This document shows positions 5,626 to 5,769 of a stretch of 5,769 bases of DNA, piece by piece. The stretch is taken from contig JAUQXD010000540.1 in the NCBI GenBank assembly GCA_030834835.1, positions 1 to 5,769 on the forward strand, in the 5' to 3' direction. Position 1 is the first letter of the stretch; every line of letters begins with the position of its first letter. The notes under the pieces are model-generated. The model did no database searches. It saw nothing but the letters and a program-made list of their open reading frames with translations, and was not told the DNA's origin. The translations under genes were made by a program, and so were the position numbers. Source of the stretch: Thermoflexales bacterium (GTDB taxonomy: Bacteria; Chloroflexota; Anaerolineae; Fen-1058).

Positions 5626-5657
5626 GAGCTGCCGGATCGTTGATGATCCGGCAGTTC
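5626..5657 (+). terminator. Strong hairpin after the CcdA-like gene, probable terminator
   Basis: CTGCCGGATC (5629-5638) pairs perfectly with GATCCGGCAG (5645-5654) around the loop GTTGAT. Three more pairs including one G-U extend the stem to 5626-5657. It lies just after the stop codon of the last gene on the strand. There is no run of T after the stem, so termination may be weak or the hairpin may mainly protect the 3' end. Confidence 0.6.
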
Positions 5658-5769
5658 AACTGTGCCCCGACCGTAGGGCATAAGTCCGCAGGGCGCACAA
5701 GTCGGAGAAGCGGTTTCGAGTTGTTTTGGTGGGGGTTCGCCCCGGAGCCTTTTCAGGCTATGGTTGTAC
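5658..5769. other. Gene-free right end with small hairpins
   Basis: No coding region or recognised RNA gene is visible. Two compact stem-loops sit side by side: GGGG-TTCG-CCCC (5732-5743) and AGCCT-TTTC-AGGCT (5746-5759). Further left, CCGAC (5667-5671) can pair with GTCGG (5701-5705). These may belong to an intergenic repeat or a leader continuing beyond the edge; the function is unknown. Confidence 0.5.

Noticed and set aside
5760..5769. ATG at the right edge as the start of another gene
   Set aside because: Only three codons are visible and there is no clear ribosome site, so it cannot be supported.

Overview
The window is a compact, GC-rich stretch from a bacterium with lipoproteins and a Tat system. 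It is almost entirely devoted to redox maintenance of proteins outside the cytoplasm. LAAC- or VGAC-type lipoboxes followed by Thr/Pro/Ala-rich linkers, plus a TPEAMM/TPDAMM repeat linker of a kind I associate with Chloroflexota lipoproteins, suggest a Chloroflexota (perhaps Anaerolineae-like) or similar environmental genome. That assignment is inference, because no rRNA or marker gene is present.

Left part (bases 1-3842, all minus strand). Read in the direction of transcription, the genes are: a thioredoxin-fold lipoprotein with a CINC active site (3842-3192); msrP, the molybdenum catalytic subunit of the periplasmic methionine sulfoxide reductase (3190-2213); a 112-base gap holding an imperfect palindrome; msrQ, its heme-binding membrane partner (2100-1435); an OmpR-type response regulator (1428-724); and a HAMP/HisKA sensor kinase (715 to beyond the left edge, so its ATPase domain is not visible). 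Gaps of 1, 6 and 8 bases suggest operon-like co-transcription, with the palindrome as a possible break point.

Right part (bases 4067-5620, plus strand). After a 224-base divergent promoter region come a second thioredoxin-like lipoprotein with a CSTC active site and a striking methionine-rich repeat linker (21 Met in 76 residues), then a second palindrome, then a CcdA/DsbD-type membrane thiol transporter. A strong hairpin 8 bases after its stop is a probable terminator. The last about 110 bases hold small hairpins but no recognisable gene.

How the genes may work together (inference): CcdA would carry cytoplasmic reducing power across the membrane to the two anchored thioredoxin-like proteins, while MsrQ feeds quinone-pool electrons to MsrP for repair of oxidised methionine. 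The Met-rich linker is a plausible sacrificial oxidant sink regenerated by MsrPQ. This would resemble the MrpX/YedY1 hypochlorite-scavenging pair of Azospira suillum, but here the Met-rich segment is fused to a thioredoxin-like domain and sits beside a two-component system.
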